DNA of 64,000 bases from Microlunatus speluncae (GTDB taxonomy: Bacteria; Actinomycetota; Actinomycetes; Propionibacteriales; Propionibacteriaceae), in contig NZ_VKCZ01000005.1 in the NCBI RefSeq assembly GCF_009299835.1, positions 62,001-126,000 of the forward strand, in the 5' to 3' direction. Both the position numbers and the translations under genes were made by a program. The notes beneath the pieces are model-generated. The model did not search any database. It saw only the letters and a program-made list of their open reading frames with translations, and was not told the origin of the DNA. Shown piece by piece: positions 17,509 through 25,566 of the stretch (positions are counted from its first letter, which is position 1; every line of letters begins with the position of its first letter).

Positions 17509-18647
17509 CGGCGCCGACCGGCTCCCGGCCGACAACCCTGGTGATCAGCAACGACTTCGGGCCGCGGATCGGTGGCATCGAGTCCTTCGTCACCGACGTC
17601 TGCCGGTTCCTTGATCATGAGGTCGTGGTCCTCACCTGTCGGGTGCAGGGCAGTGAGCCGTACGATCGGGCGGCCGGCTTCCCGATCTTCCGCCGCGACC
17701 CGGTGTTGTTGCCGAGCCGTTCCGTCACCGCCGAGGCGGTACGGCTGCTGCACCGCTTCGACGCCCGGCGGGTGATCTTCGGCGCGGCCGCGCCGTTGAG
17801 TCTGATGGCGCCGGCGCTGCGGGCGGCCGGCGCGACCAAGATCATCGGCATCAGCCACGGTCACGAGATCTGGTGGGGCCGGCTGCCGCCGAGCCGAGCC
17901 CTGCTGCGCCGGATGGTGGCCGGGCTGGATCGGCTGACCGTGATCTCTGAGTTCACCGCCGGCGAGCTGCGCGCGGCCCTGCCGGCCGCCGACAGCGAGA
18001 AGTTGATCATGATGCCGCCGCCGGTCGATCCCGACCTCTTCCACCCTGACCCGGCCCGGCGCGAGGGTGCCGGCGCAGACGGCCGGGACGGCACCGTGCG
18101 CTGTGTCGCCGCTGCCCGATTCGTGGCCCGGAAGGGGATCGACGTCCTGCTCCGGGCGTGGCAGACGGTCCGCCGGCGGGTCGGTGCCGGTGGCGAGTTG
18201 ATCATCGTCGGCGATGGCCCGCAACGACGCCGGCTGCAGGCCTCGGCCCGGCAGTTGGGGATCGCCGACTCGGTCCGCTGGACCGGACCGCTGACCCGGA
18301 GCCAGGTGGCGGCGGAGCTGCGCCGGGCCGACCTGTTCGCGCTGCCGGTCCGGACCAGGCTGGGCGGACTGGAGCCCGAGGGGCTCGGACTGATCTTCGC
18401 CGAGGCCGCCGCGACCGGGCTGCCCATCCTGGTCGGCGACTCCGGTGGCGCGCCGGAGACCGTCCGCGACGGCGTCTCCGGCTATGTCCTCGACCCTCAT
18501 GATCACGAACACTGGGCCGGCCGGATCGTCGAACTGATCCGCGACCCGGGCCTGCGCCGGCGGATGGGTGCCGCCGGTCGCGATCATGCCGTGTCCCGAT
18601 TCGGTGCCGACCGGGTGCGGGCGACCCTGCGAGAGTTGATCACATGA
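17505..18647 (+). CDS. pimB: GT4 glycosyltransferase, PimB-like mannosyltransferase
   Basis: The GTG at 17505 gives 380 residues. The N-terminus has the GT4 phosphate-binding turn in SNDFGPRIGGIESFV, which closely resembles the start of PimB' enzymes. The C-terminal domain has the nucleotide-sugar site (FVARKGIDVLLRAW, VGDGPQRRRL) and the EX7E motif in PEGLGLIFAEAAATG. PimB' transfers mannose from GDP-mannose to phosphatidylinositol monomannoside at the inner face of the membrane. The neighbouring acyltransferases and SRPBCC genes match its context in mycobacteria. GDP-mannose specificity is inferred, so the symbol is tentative. Confidence 0.85.
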   Translation: MTAPTGSRPTTLVISNDFGPRIGGIESFVTDVCRFLDHEVVVLTCRVQGSEPYDRAAGFPIFRRDPVLLPSRSVTAEAVRLLHRFDARRVIFGAAAPLSLMAPALRAAGATKIIGISHGHEIWWGRLPPSRALLRRMVAGLDRLTVISEFTAGELRAALPAADSEKLIMMPPPVDPDLFHPDPARREGAGADGRDGTVRCVAAARFVARKGIDVLLRAWQTVRRRVGAGGELIIVGDGPQRRRLQASARQLGIADSVRWTGPLTRSQVAAELRRADLFALPVRTRLGGLEPEGLGLIFAEAAATGLPILVGDSGGAPETVRDGVSGYVLDPHDHEHWAGRIVELIRDPGLRRRMGAAGRDHAVSRFGADRVRATLRELIT

Positions 18648-19084
18648 CCACCGGGATGACTGTCGTCGAAGCCGAGTTGTTCATCCGGTCCGAGCCGGCC
18701 CGGATCGCGGCCGTGCTCGCCGATCCGGACTGGCAGGCCGGCTGGGCCCACGGACTGATCATCCAGCCGTACGCCGACCGCGGCGCCGAGGGCCTCCGGG
18801 CGGTGCTGACCGGTGCACTGACGGGAAGCTGCGAGTGGTGGATCGAGGCGGTGCCACCGACGGCCGGGGCCGACGGGGCCCGGGGCGCGGTGGTGCATTT
18901 CTGGCTCCGCCCGGTCGAGCCCGAGGGAGGCTGGTGGCGGCTCGGGCCGGGGTGGCGCCGCCGGGCCGAGTTGCACCGGCGGCACCTCGCCCGGCGCTGG
19001 CGGGCGGCCCTGTTCCGGCTCAAGGACGCGTTGGAGCGCCCGGATGGAACATCGTCCCCTGCACGTATTCCAGCCGCTCGGTGA
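18644..19084 (+). CDS. SRPBCC-like small protein
   Basis: The 146-residue protein starts at ATG 18644, overlapping the PimB-like stop by four bases. It has the beta-strand and helix pattern of polyketide cyclase/START proteins (VVEAELFIRSEPARIAAVLADPDW; WWRLGPGWRRRAELHRRHLARRW) and is Arg/Trp-rich at the C-terminus. A lipid-binding role beside PimB is possible but unproven. Its last 65 bases overlap the 3' end of the VOC gene on the opposite strand, which is unusual. The C-terminal 15 residues may therefore be recent. Confidence 0.65.
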   Translation: MTTGMTVVEAELFIRSEPARIAAVLADPDWQAGWAHGLIIQPYADRGAEGLRAVLTGALTGSCEWWIEAVPPTAGADGARGAVVHFWLRPVEPEGGWWRLGPGWRRRAELHRRHLARRWRAALFRLKDALERPDGTSSPARIPAAR

Positions 19085-19514
19085 ACTCGGGGTCGGTCAG
19101 CCGCCGCCCGACCTCGGCCTCGTCGACCTCCTCGATCCGCTCCATCAGCCAGTAGAGGTTGCCGTACGGATCGCTGACCCGGGCTACCAGGTCGCCCCAG
19201 AAGACGTGGGTCGGCTTGGTCACCGAGGTGCCGCCGGCGGCGACGGCGCGATCGTGCACCTGCTGGATGTCGGTCACGTACAAGCGCAGGAAGCCGGGCG
19301 TCGGCGGCCAGTCGGGCATGTCGAACATCAGCACCACCGAGTCACCGATCCGCACCTCGGCGTGGCCGATGCCGCCCTTGCCGTCCTCCATCCGGCCCAG
19401 GTCGGTGCCGTCGAACACGTTCACCAGGAAGTCGATCACTCCCGCGGTGTTCCGGCCGATGATCCAGGGCGACACCGTGTGGTAGCCGTCGGGGACGGGG
19501 CTCGGTCGGGTCAT
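19020..19514 (-). CDS. VOC-superfamily (PhnB/glyoxalase-like) protein
   Basis: The ATG at 19514 follows AAGGAGAACGCG; an ATG at 19538 would add eight residues. The 164-residue protein has two beta-alpha-beta-beta-beta modules. The conserved pieces are TVSPWIIGRNTAGVIDFLVNVF near the start, GHAEVRIGDSVVLMFD in the middle and VSDPYGNLYWLMERIEEV near the end, as in PhnB-like VOC proteins. It diverges from a WYL regulator, which is probably its repressor or activator. The reaction is unknown. Confidence 0.85.
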   Translation of the reverse strand: MTRPSPVPDGYHTVSPWIIGRNTAGVIDFLVNVFDGTDLGRMEDGKGGIGHAEVRIGDSVVLMFDMPDWPPTPGFLRLYVTDIQQVHDRAVAAGGTSVTKPTHVFWGDLVARVSDPYGNLYWLMERIEEVDEAEVGRRLTDPEFTERLEYVQGTMFHPGAPTRP

Positions 19515-19556
19515 CGCGTTCTCCTTCGTCGTGGTCATGCTCCGACCGTAAGGAAG

Positions 19557-19581
19557 GTTGTGGACAGTTTCTGACCACAAC
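19557..19581. promoter_or_regulatory. Inverted repeat between VOC and WYL genes
   Basis: GTTGTGG (19557-19563) and CCACAAC (19575-19581) form a perfect seven-base pair around an 11-base centre. The overlapping GACAG and CTGTC add a second pair. It lies 43 bases upstream of the VOC start and 36 upstream of the WYL start, a natural place for the WYL protein to bind. Confidence 0.5.
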
Positions 19582-19616
19582 TGTCAGGATTCTGGAGATC
19601 TTGACGGGAGGACGCG

Positions 19617-20564
19617 ATGCCTTCGACGCGGCTGCTGACCCTGCTCTCGCTGCTGCAACCCGGCCGGCTCTGGCCGGCGGCCGAGCTGGCCGACCGGCTC
19701 GGCGTCAGCCCGCGCACCCTGCGGCGGGACCTGGACCGGCTGCGCGAGGCCGGGTACGCGATCAGGTCCTCGACCGGCCCGGACGGCGGCTATCGGCTGA
19801 CCTCCGGCCGGGACGTGCCGCCGCTGCTGTTCGATGACGACCAGGTGTTGGCAGTGGCGCTGGCGTTGCGGACCGTGCCGGGCTCGGTCGCCGGCCTGGC
19901 CGACGCCGCCGACCGGGCCCTGACCAGCATCCGGCAGGTGCTGCCGGACCGGCTCCGGCCGCGCCTCGATCTGCTGCAGGTGAGCCAGGCCCAGCCGGCC
20001 ACCGCGCCGGTCGACCCGGCGGAGCTGCTGGCCGTGGCCCAGGCCATCCGCCGCCGCGAGGCGCTGCGCTTCGACTATCCGGTCGAGGCCGACCGGCCGG
20101 CCGTCCGCCGGGTCGAGCCGCATCATCTGGTGGCCCGGGGCGGCCGCTGGTATCTGATCGGCTGGGACTCCGAACGCGACGACTGGCGGACCTTCCGGCT
20201 GGATCGGCTACGGACACGGACCCCGACGGGTCCGAGGTTCACCCCGCGCTCCCTGCCGGCGGCCGACCCCGCCGCGTATCTGGCCGGCCGGATCGGCGGT
20301 GGCCCGCTGCTGTGCCGGGGCACGGCCGTGCTGCGACTGCCGGCGGAGCAGGTCGCTCCCTGGGCCGGCCCCGAGGCCGTGGTCGAACCGGCCGGCCCCG
20401 ACCGGTGCCGGGTGACCGCGAGCTCCTGGACCTGGGTCGGGCTCGCGGCCTGGTTCGCCTTCTTCGACGTCGAGCTCGAGCTCAGCGAGCCCGAGGAACT
20501 GATCCGGGCCGGCGCCCAGCTGGCGGAGCGGCTGACCCGAGCCGCGCCGGAGGCCGACGGCTGA
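19617..20564 (+). CDS. YafY/WYL-domain transcriptional regulator
   Basis: The 315-residue protein has an N-terminal winged helix (STRLLTLLSLLQ, then AELADRLGVSPRTLRRDLDRL) and a central WYL domain (residues about 145-215, HHLVARGGRWYLIGWDSERDDWRTFRLDR in shortened form) that binds small ligands or nucleic acid ends. A WCX-type C-terminal domain completes it. It is preceded by GGGAGGACGCG. It faces the VOC gene across 102 bases and most likely controls it. Confidence 0.93.
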   Translation: MPSTRLLTLLSLLQPGRLWPAAELADRLGVSPRTLRRDLDRLREAGYAIRSSTGPDGGYRLTSGRDVPPLLFDDDQVLAVALALRTVPGSVAGLADAADRALTSIRQVLPDRLRPRLDLLQVSQAQPATAPVDPAELLAVAQAIRRREALRFDYPVEADRPAVRRVEPHHLVARGGRWYLIGWDSERDDWRTFRLDRLRTRTPTGPRFTPRSLPAADPAAYLAGRIGGGPLLCRGTAVLRLPAEQVAPWAGPEAVVEPAGPDRCRVTASSWTWVGLAAWFAFFDVELELSEPEELIRAGAQLAERLTRAAPEADG

Positions 20565-20713
20565 CAACACCGGCGATCCTGGTGACACCGACCCCGGCCC
20601 TGACAACAGCTCGGCCAACACCCACCCGGCACGCTTGGATCCATCGCCACGGACGGGGGAGAGATGGTCAAGATCAGCCCAGCGGGTGCACCGGTGAGAT
20701 CGATCCGAGGCGG

Positions 20714-20902
20714 ATGATCATGAAAGCGGGGCGAGGCGAGTTCGGCCCGGAGGGGCCGATCATGGTCGAGGTCGATCCGGCGCTGCTGCAGCGCGCGAAG
20801 GCGGTGCTCGGCGTCCTGACCGCGAGGCGGGCCGTCGAGCTGGCCCTCCGCGAGGTGATCCGCCGGCGGCAGCCCGACGGAAACGACCGGCCGCGGTCGT
20901 AG
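20714..20902 (+). CDS. Orphan VapB-type antitoxin-like protein
   Basis: The 62-residue protein matches the VapB pattern of a short strand followed by a ribbon-helix-helix-like core: VEVDPALLQRAKAVLG, then ARRAVELALREVIRRR. A GAGG lies six bases before ATG 20714, and a second ATG at 20720 is also possible. No PIN-domain VapC gene follows: the next gene encodes an SRPBCC protein. It may be a solitary regulator or the remains of a toxin-antitoxin module. Confidence 0.7.
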   Translation: MIMKAGRGEFGPEGPIMVEVDPALLQRAKAVLGVLTARRAVELALREVIRRRQPDGNDRPRS

Positions 20903-20982
20903 CGGCGATTCAACGGGGTGGGTGGGGGAGGGGGGCCCAGGATGATGAGGGCGGGTCGGGCCGGGCGCGGAGGGCCGGACAC

Positions 20983-20988
20983 TAAGGT
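20983..20988 (+). promoter_or_regulatory. -10 box TAAGGT, leaderless start
   Basis: TAAGGT ends seven bases before the GTG at 20996, which has no ribosome site upstream. Confidence 0.5.
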
Positions 20989-20995
20989 TGTGCCG

Positions 20996-21424
20996 GTGAG
21001 CGAGCAAACGAGCGCCAGCATCCGGATCGACGCCGCGCCGGAGTCGATCATGGAAGTGATCGCCGATTTCGGGCACTACCCGGAATGGGTCGACTCGATG
21101 AAGAGTGCCGAGGTGCTCACCGCCGGCGACGACGGTCGGGCCGAGACGGTGCGGATGACGCTGCAGCATCCGCTGGTGTCGGACACGTACGTGCTCCGCT
21201 ACACCTGGCAGTCGGGGCGGGTCGAGTGGCACCTGGTCGAGGGGTCGCTGCTGAAGGCGATGGACGGCAGTTATCAGTTGGAGCCGGCCGGATCGGGCTG
21301 CCTGGTGACGTATCGGCTCACGGTCGACGTCAACCTGCCGATGATCGGCATGTTCAAGCGCAAGGCGGAGAAGACGATCATCGATGGTGCCCTGAAGGGG
21401 CTGAAGAACCGCGTCGAAGGATGA
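20996..21424 (+). CDS. SRPBCC family protein (Rv2185c/TB16.3-like)
   Basis: The 142-residue protein (GTG 20996) is a compact START/polyketide-cyclase fold: ASIRIDAAPESIMEVIADF opens it, YPEWVDSMKSAEVL follows, and a C-terminal helix KRKAEKTIIDGALKGLKNRVE closes it (shown here only by its ends). Homologues next to ROK kinases and acyltransferases are conserved across actinobacteria, including mycobacterial Rv2185c, and may carry hydrophobic ligands. It overlaps the ROK gene by four bases and is translated with it. Confidence 0.85.
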   Translation: MSEQTSASIRIDAAPESIMEVIADFGHYPEWVDSMKSAEVLTAGDDGRAETVRMTLQHPLVSDTYVLRYTWQSGRVEWHLVEGSLLKAMDGSYQLEPAGSGCLVTYRLTVDVNLPMIGMFKRKAEKTIIDGALKGLKNRVEG

Positions 21425-22473
21425 ACACCCCCGGGACGAGCGTCACCATCGGGGTCGACATCGGCGGCACCAAGGTCGCGGCCGGCGTGGTCGACGGCAA
21501 GGGGGCGGTGTCCGATCGGCTGGTGGTGCCGACGCCGACGCACAGTCCGCAGGCGGTCGAGGACGCGATCGTCGGCCTGGTCGAGGAGTTGCGTGGCCGG
21601 CACCCGGTGGACGCGGTCGGGATCGGTGCCGCGGGGTGGGTGGACAGCGATCAGGCGACGATCAGGTTCTCGCCGCACCTGGCCTGGCGGTCCGAGCCGC
21701 TGAAGCAGCGGCTGGAAGCCCGGATCGACGTCCCGTTGATCGTCGACAACGACGCCAACGCGGCGGCCTGGGCCGAATATCGGTTCGGGTCCGGCCGGGG
21801 GTCGTCGGTGATGATCTGCATCACCCTCGGCACCGGCATCGGCGGCGGCCTGGTGATCAACGGGCAGCTGTTCCGTGGCACGTACGGGATGGCCGGCGAG
21901 TGGGGCCACATGATCAGCGTGCCGGGCGGGCATCGCTGCGAGTGCGGCAACCGGGGCTGTTGGGAGCAGTACGCCTCCGGCAACGCGCTGGTCCGCGAGG
22001 CCCGGGAGCTGGCCCGGACCAAGTCGCCGCTGGCGTACCGGCTGCTGGAATCCGTCGACGGCGACATCGATCAGATCACCGGGCCGGGTGTCACCGCGCT
22101 GGCGCTGGAGGGCGAGCCGACCGCGATCGAGTTGCTGGCCGATGTCGGGCAGTGGCTGGGGCAGGGGATCGCGAATCTGGCGGCGGCCCTCGATCCGGAC
22201 CTGTTCGTGGTCGGCGGCGGGGTCAGCGCGGCCGGTGACCTGTTGCTGCAACCGGCCCGGCAGGCGTTCGAGCGGACCCTGACCGGCCGCGGCTACCGGC
22301 CCACCGCGACCGTCGCCCTGGCGTCGTTCCGCAATGACGCCGGGCTGATCGGCGCCGCGGACCTGGCCCGGGTCGCCATGATCGAACCGCCCGAATCGGG
22401 CAGTTCCGGCTTCTGGCCGCGGCGCCGGAAGCGGAAGGCGCGCGGGATCCTGCGGGGTCGCGGCCAGGGCTGA
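21421..22473 (+). CDS. ROK-family glucokinase
   Basis: The 350-residue protein has the ATP-binding DIGGTKVAAG motif, the sugar-binding NDANAAAWAEY segment and the ROK zinc motif with C173, C175 and C180 (CECGNRGCWEQY). It phosphorylates glucose or a related sugar in the cytoplasm with ATP or polyphosphate. The last 25 residues are a basic extension (RRRKRKARG) not seen in typical family members. It is coupled to the SRPBCC gene by ATGA. Confidence 0.9.
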   Translation: MNTPGTSVTIGVDIGGTKVAAGVVDGKGAVSDRLVVPTPTHSPQAVEDAIVGLVEELRGRHPVDAVGIGAAGWVDSDQATIRFSPHLAWRSEPLKQRLEARIDVPLIVDNDANAAAWAEYRFGSGRGSSVMICITLGTGIGGGLVINGQLFRGTYGMAGEWGHMISVPGGHRCECGNRGCWEQYASGNALVREARELARTKSPLAYRLLESVDGDIDQITGPGVTALALEGEPTAIELLADVGQWLGQGIANLAAALDPDLFVVGGGVSAAGDLLLQPARQAFERTLTGRGYRPTATVALASFRNDAGLIGAADLARVAMIEPPESGSSGFWPRRRKRKARGILRGRGQG

Positions 22474-22500
22474 CCGGGCCTCAGAGGTCCGGCCCGGGAG

Positions 22501-23019
22501 TCAGAGGATGGCGCCGTCGTCGGATCCCGGCGGCCGGTTGCGTGGCAACCGGAAGGCGAGGATGGCGCAGCCGACGACGAAGCCGATGATCGCCAGCACC
22601 CCGGCCCAGACCGGCAGCGGCGCGCCGAGGATCAGCGCGATCATGGCCAGCGTCGCGTACGCCAGCGAGATGGTCGCCAGCAGCGTCGGCCAGGACGGCC
22701 GCGGCAGCGGGGGCGGCGGCTCCGGCACGTAGCGTTCCTCATCCGGATCCGGTTCGCGCCGCGGCGGCGGGGCGTCGAAGACGAACAGCGGATGATCATC
22801 GGCCCAGGCCGTCGGCGGGGTGGGTTCGTCGACGGGATCGTCGTCATCGTCCGGAGTGATCAACGGCTCCGGATCGCCGGGCAGCTCGGTGGTGGTGTGG
22901 AAGCGGGAGATGATCTCGGCGAACTCGCGGTCGATCTCGGATTGGTCCTCGGGGGCCAGGTCGCCCGGGTCGGGTGGGCTGTCCGGCCGGTCGGGCTCGG
23001 GATCGGGCGCGTTCGTCAC
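22501..23019 (-). CDS. Acidic proline-rich membrane protein, 172 aa
   Basis: I do not recognise the family. The first 115 residues are rich in Asp, Glu and Pro (PDPEPDRPDSPPDPGD; a DDDDD run near residue 60) and should be disordered in the cytoplasm. Two membrane helices follow (TLLATISLAYATLAMIALIL and AGVLAIIGFVVGCAILAF), and a short basic tail ends the protein. It overlaps the hydrolase gene by four bases, so it is co-translated with it. Equivalent small membrane proteins occur next to this hydrolase in other actinobacteria. Confidence 0.75.
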   Translation of the reverse strand: MTNAPDPEPDRPDSPPDPGDLAPEDQSEIDREFAEIISRFHTTTELPGDPEPLITPDDDDDPVDEPTPPTAWADDHPLFVFDAPPPRREPDPDEERYVPEPPPPLPRPSWPTLLATISLAYATLAMIALILGAPLPVWAGVLAIIGFVVGCAILAFRLPRNRPPGSDDGAIL

Positions 23020-23831
23020 GTCTGGCCCTCCGATCTGCGCGACGGGGTCACGCCTGCCTCGGCCGCGATCGCCGAGCAGAACGCCGCCGAACGATCGAAG
23101 ATCTCCCGGGCGTCGACGTCCATGGTGGCTACATGGTAACTACGGCGGAGCACGATCTCCTCCGCCGTGGACGAATTCACAGTTTCCAGAATCAGTCGGG
23201 CCGATGACGGGTCCACCACATGATCGGTCGCGGAGCGGAACAACAGCAGTGGCGCGGTCACTCGGTCCAGCCGGCCGCGGACGTCTCGCCACAGCCGGGT
23301 CAACGAATGTAGGGCCCGCAACGGCAGCCGGTCGTAGCCGCCTTCGTCGACCCCGGGACGGGCGATGTCGTTGGTGATCCCGGCCAGCGACGGGGTCAGG
23401 CGCTTGAGCACCGGCAGCAGCAGCAGCCGTGGGTCGGGGTTGCGGACCGACGGGTTGACCAAGATCACGCCGGCCACCCGGTCGGCGTGCTCGGCGGCCA
23501 GCCGCAGCGCCAGCGAACCGCCCATCGACAGCCCGACGACGAAGACGACCGGGTGCTCCCGGGCCAGCCGGACGAACGCGCTGTCGACGCAGTCGTACCA
23601 GTCGGTCCATTCGGTGACGTTCAGGTCGCGCCAGTCGGTGCCGTGGCCCGGCAGCCGGGGCAGATCGACCGTGAAGCCGCGGCGGACCAGGTCTTCGGCC
23701 CAGGCGCGCAGTGACTTCGGTGATCCGGTGAAGCCGTGGCAGAGCAACACCGCGGCCTCGCCGGTGCCGCCGCGGAAGGGCTCCGCGCCCTCGTTCAGTT
23801 GGCCGGTTCCAGAGCCAGCAGCAGGACTCAT
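23016..23831 (-). CDS. Alpha/beta hydrolase (carboxylesterase / monoacylglycerol lipase-like)
   Basis: The 271-residue protein has the oxyanion-hole motif HGFTGSP, the nucleophile elbow G-L-S-M-G-G, the acid in SATDHVVD and the catalytic histidine in SYHVATMD. The pattern matches Est30-type carboxylesterases and bacterial monoacylglycerol lipases. I chose the ATG at 23831; another at 23855 would add eight residues, and neither has a clear ribosome site. It diverges from the acyltransferase pair, which supports a role in acylglycerol or phospholipid turnover. Confidence 0.9.
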   Translation of the reverse strand: MSPAAGSGTGQLNEGAEPFRGGTGEAAVLLCHGFTGSPKSLRAWAEDLVRRGFTVDLPRLPGHGTDWRDLNVTEWTDWYDCVDSAFVRLAREHPVVFVVGLSMGGSLALRLAAEHADRVAGVILVNPSVRNPDPRLLLLPVLKRLTPSLAGITNDIARPGVDEGGYDRLPLRALHSLTRLWRDVRGRLDRVTAPLLLFRSATDHVVDPSSARLILETVNSSTAEEIVLRRSYHVATMDVDAREIFDRSAAFCSAIAAEAGVTPSRRSEGQT

Positions 23832-23884
23832 GAGCCGACGATATCCGTCGACCATAGAGTTGACCCTGCGAAGGAGGCAGTGGC

Positions 23885-24712
23885 TTGTTGTATTTGGTGC
23901 TCAAGTGGGCGATCGTGGCGCCGTTGGTGCGGGTGTTGTTCCGGCCCTGGATGGAGGGGGAGCAGAACATCCCGGCCAAGGGCCCGGTGCTGATCGCCAG
24001 CAACCACCTGTCGATCGGGGAGACGTATCTGATCCCCGCCATGATCAGACGGTCGATGAGTTTCCCGGCCAAGATCGAGTTGTTCCAGGGAAAGGCGTTG
24101 CACAAGCGGCTGCTCGGCTGGTTCCTCCGCAACATCAACGTCCGGCCGATCGACCGCTCCGGCGGCCGGGTCAGTGCCTCCGACATGGACGCGGTGTCCG
24201 CGATCCTGCGCGAGGGTGGGGTGCTGGGCATCTTCCCGGAGGGCACCAGATCCCCGGACGGACGGCTCTACAAAGGTAAGACCGGCGTGGCCCGGCTGGT
24301 GCTGCAGACCGGCGCCGCGATCGTCCCGGCGGCCATGATCAACACCAAGGGGGTGCCGCTGCGTGGGCTCCGGATCCCGTGGATGCACCGGCCCGGCCTG
24401 CGCTTCGGCAAGCCGATGTATTTCACCCAGTACGAGGGCGCCGGCAATGATCGAGAGGTGCTGCGGTGGATCACCGACGAGGTGATGAACGCGATCATGG
24501 AGCTGTCCGGCCAGACCTATGTCGACGCCTACGCGGGCTCGGTCAAGGCGGCCGCCGCCGAGGGCCGGGAGCTGACGGCGCTGGTCAAGTCCCGGCCGGG
24601 CGAGGGCAACCGGGTGCCACCGGTGCCGGCCGACGATTCGCAACGACCGGATGCCGATCCGCCGCCGCGGGACGTCGATCCGCACCAGCAGGGCGCCGAT
24701 CGGGCACGATGA
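23885..24712 (+). CDS. 1-acyl-sn-glycerol-3-phosphate acyltransferase-like (PlsC family), first copy
   Basis: The start is a TTG at 23885, fixed by AAGGAGG seven bases upstream. The 275-residue protein has the PlsC blocks: SNHLSIGE, the arginine of NVRPIDRSGG, FPEGTRSPDG and the hydrophobic VPAAM block. The catalytic motif reads H-x4-E (NHLSIGE) where nearly all family members, including the next gene, have H-x4-D. It may thus have altered activity. It transfers acyl chains to lysophosphatidate or a related glycerolipid at the membrane. The C-terminus (residues about 230-275) is Pro/Asp-rich and disordered. Confidence 0.88.
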   Translation: MLYLVLKWAIVAPLVRVLFRPWMEGEQNIPAKGPVLIASNHLSIGETYLIPAMIRRSMSFPAKIELFQGKALHKRLLGWFLRNINVRPIDRSGGRVSASDMDAVSAILREGGVLGIFPEGTRSPDGRLYKGKTGVARLVLQTGAAIVPAAMINTKGVPLRGLRIPWMHRPGLRFGKPMYFTQYEGAGNDREVLRWITDEVMNAIMELSGQTYVDAYAGSVKAAAAEGRELTALVKSRPGEGNRVPPVPADDSQRPDADPPPRDVDPHQQGADRAR

Positions 24713-24716
24713 CTCC

Positions 24717-25499
24717 ATGAACGACGAGCTGGTCACCGTCGACCCGCAGCCGGCGCGGCGCCGCGATGTCGGCGGCGGCATCTACTGGGCGCTGAAGAAC
24801 GTCGTCCTCGGCCCGGGTGTCCGGCGGCTGTTCCGGCCGATCGAGGTCGGGGTGGAGAACGTACCGGCCACCGGCGCGGCGATCGTGGCCAGCAACCATC
24901 TGTCGTACGCCGACTGGCTCTTCCTGCCGCTGGCCCTGGACCGCCGGATCACCTTCGTGGCCAAGGCCGACTACTTCACCGGCGCCGGGCTGAAGGGCTG
25001 GGCCCAGAAACGCTTCTTCGCCGGCACCGGGCAGGTGCCGATCGACCGCAGCGGCGGCCGCGCCTCCGAGGGTGCGCTTCGGGCGGGCCTGAGGGTCCTG
25101 GAGCGCGGCGAGCTCTTCGGCATCTATCCCGAGGGCACCCGCAGCCACGACGGCCGGCTGTACAAGGGCCGCACCGGCGTGGCCCGAATGGCCCTGCTGG
25201 CCGAGGTGCCCGTCATCCCGTCGGCGATCATCGGCACCGACCTGATCGCGCCGCCGGGCAAGATCGTGCACAAGGTGATCAGCCCCACCGTCAAGTTCGG
25301 CAAGCCGCTCGATTTCTCCCGCTACGCCGGGATGAGCGACGACCGTTTCATTCTCCGCTCGATCACCGACGAGATCATGTACGCGATCATGGAACTCTCC
25401 GACCAGGAGTACGTCGACCTCTACGCCCCGACCGCGAAGGAGAAGGCCGCGAAGGAGCAGGCCGCCGACGACGAGGCCGAAACCTCCCCTCAGGCCTGA
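24717..25499 (+). CDS. 1-acyl-sn-glycerol-3-phosphate acyltransferase (PlsC family), second copy
   Basis: The 260-residue protein (ATG 24717, four bases after the first copy) has the full catalytic motif NHLSYAD, the binding motif YPEGTRSHDG and the downstream VPVIPSAIIG block. It is clearly paralogous to the preceding gene over residues 20-220, and both end with the same helix (IMELS). It also has an N-terminal extension with charged residues and a Lys/Glu/Ala-rich C-terminal helix. This copy is probably the one carrying standard acyltransferase activity in phosphatidate synthesis. Confidence 0.92.
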   Translation: MNDELVTVDPQPARRRDVGGGIYWALKNVVLGPGVRRLFRPIEVGVENVPATGAAIVASNHLSYADWLFLPLALDRRITFVAKADYFTGAGLKGWAQKRFFAGTGQVPIDRSGGRASEGALRAGLRVLERGELFGIYPEGTRSHDGRLYKGRTGVARMALLAEVPVIPSAIIGTDLIAPPGKIVHKVISPTVKFGKPLDFSRYAGMSDDRFILRSITDEIMYAIMELSDQEYVDLYAPTAKEKAAKEQAADDEAETSPQA

Positions 25500-25510
25500 C
25501 CCCGCTCCGA

Positions 25511-25556
25511 GTTGTCAGAAGTGAGTTGTGCCAGAGGGCTACTCAGTTCTGACAAG
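25511..25556. repeat. GTCAGAACTGAGTTG family hairpin, copy 2
   Basis: GTCAGAAGTGAGT (25514-25526) pairs with ACTCAGTTCTGAC (25541-25553) at 12 of 13 positions. It lies between the convergent acyltransferase and P450 genes, 11 bases from either stop, and can serve as a bidirectional terminator. Confidence 0.75.
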
Positions 25557-25566
25557 TGGGTGAGGT

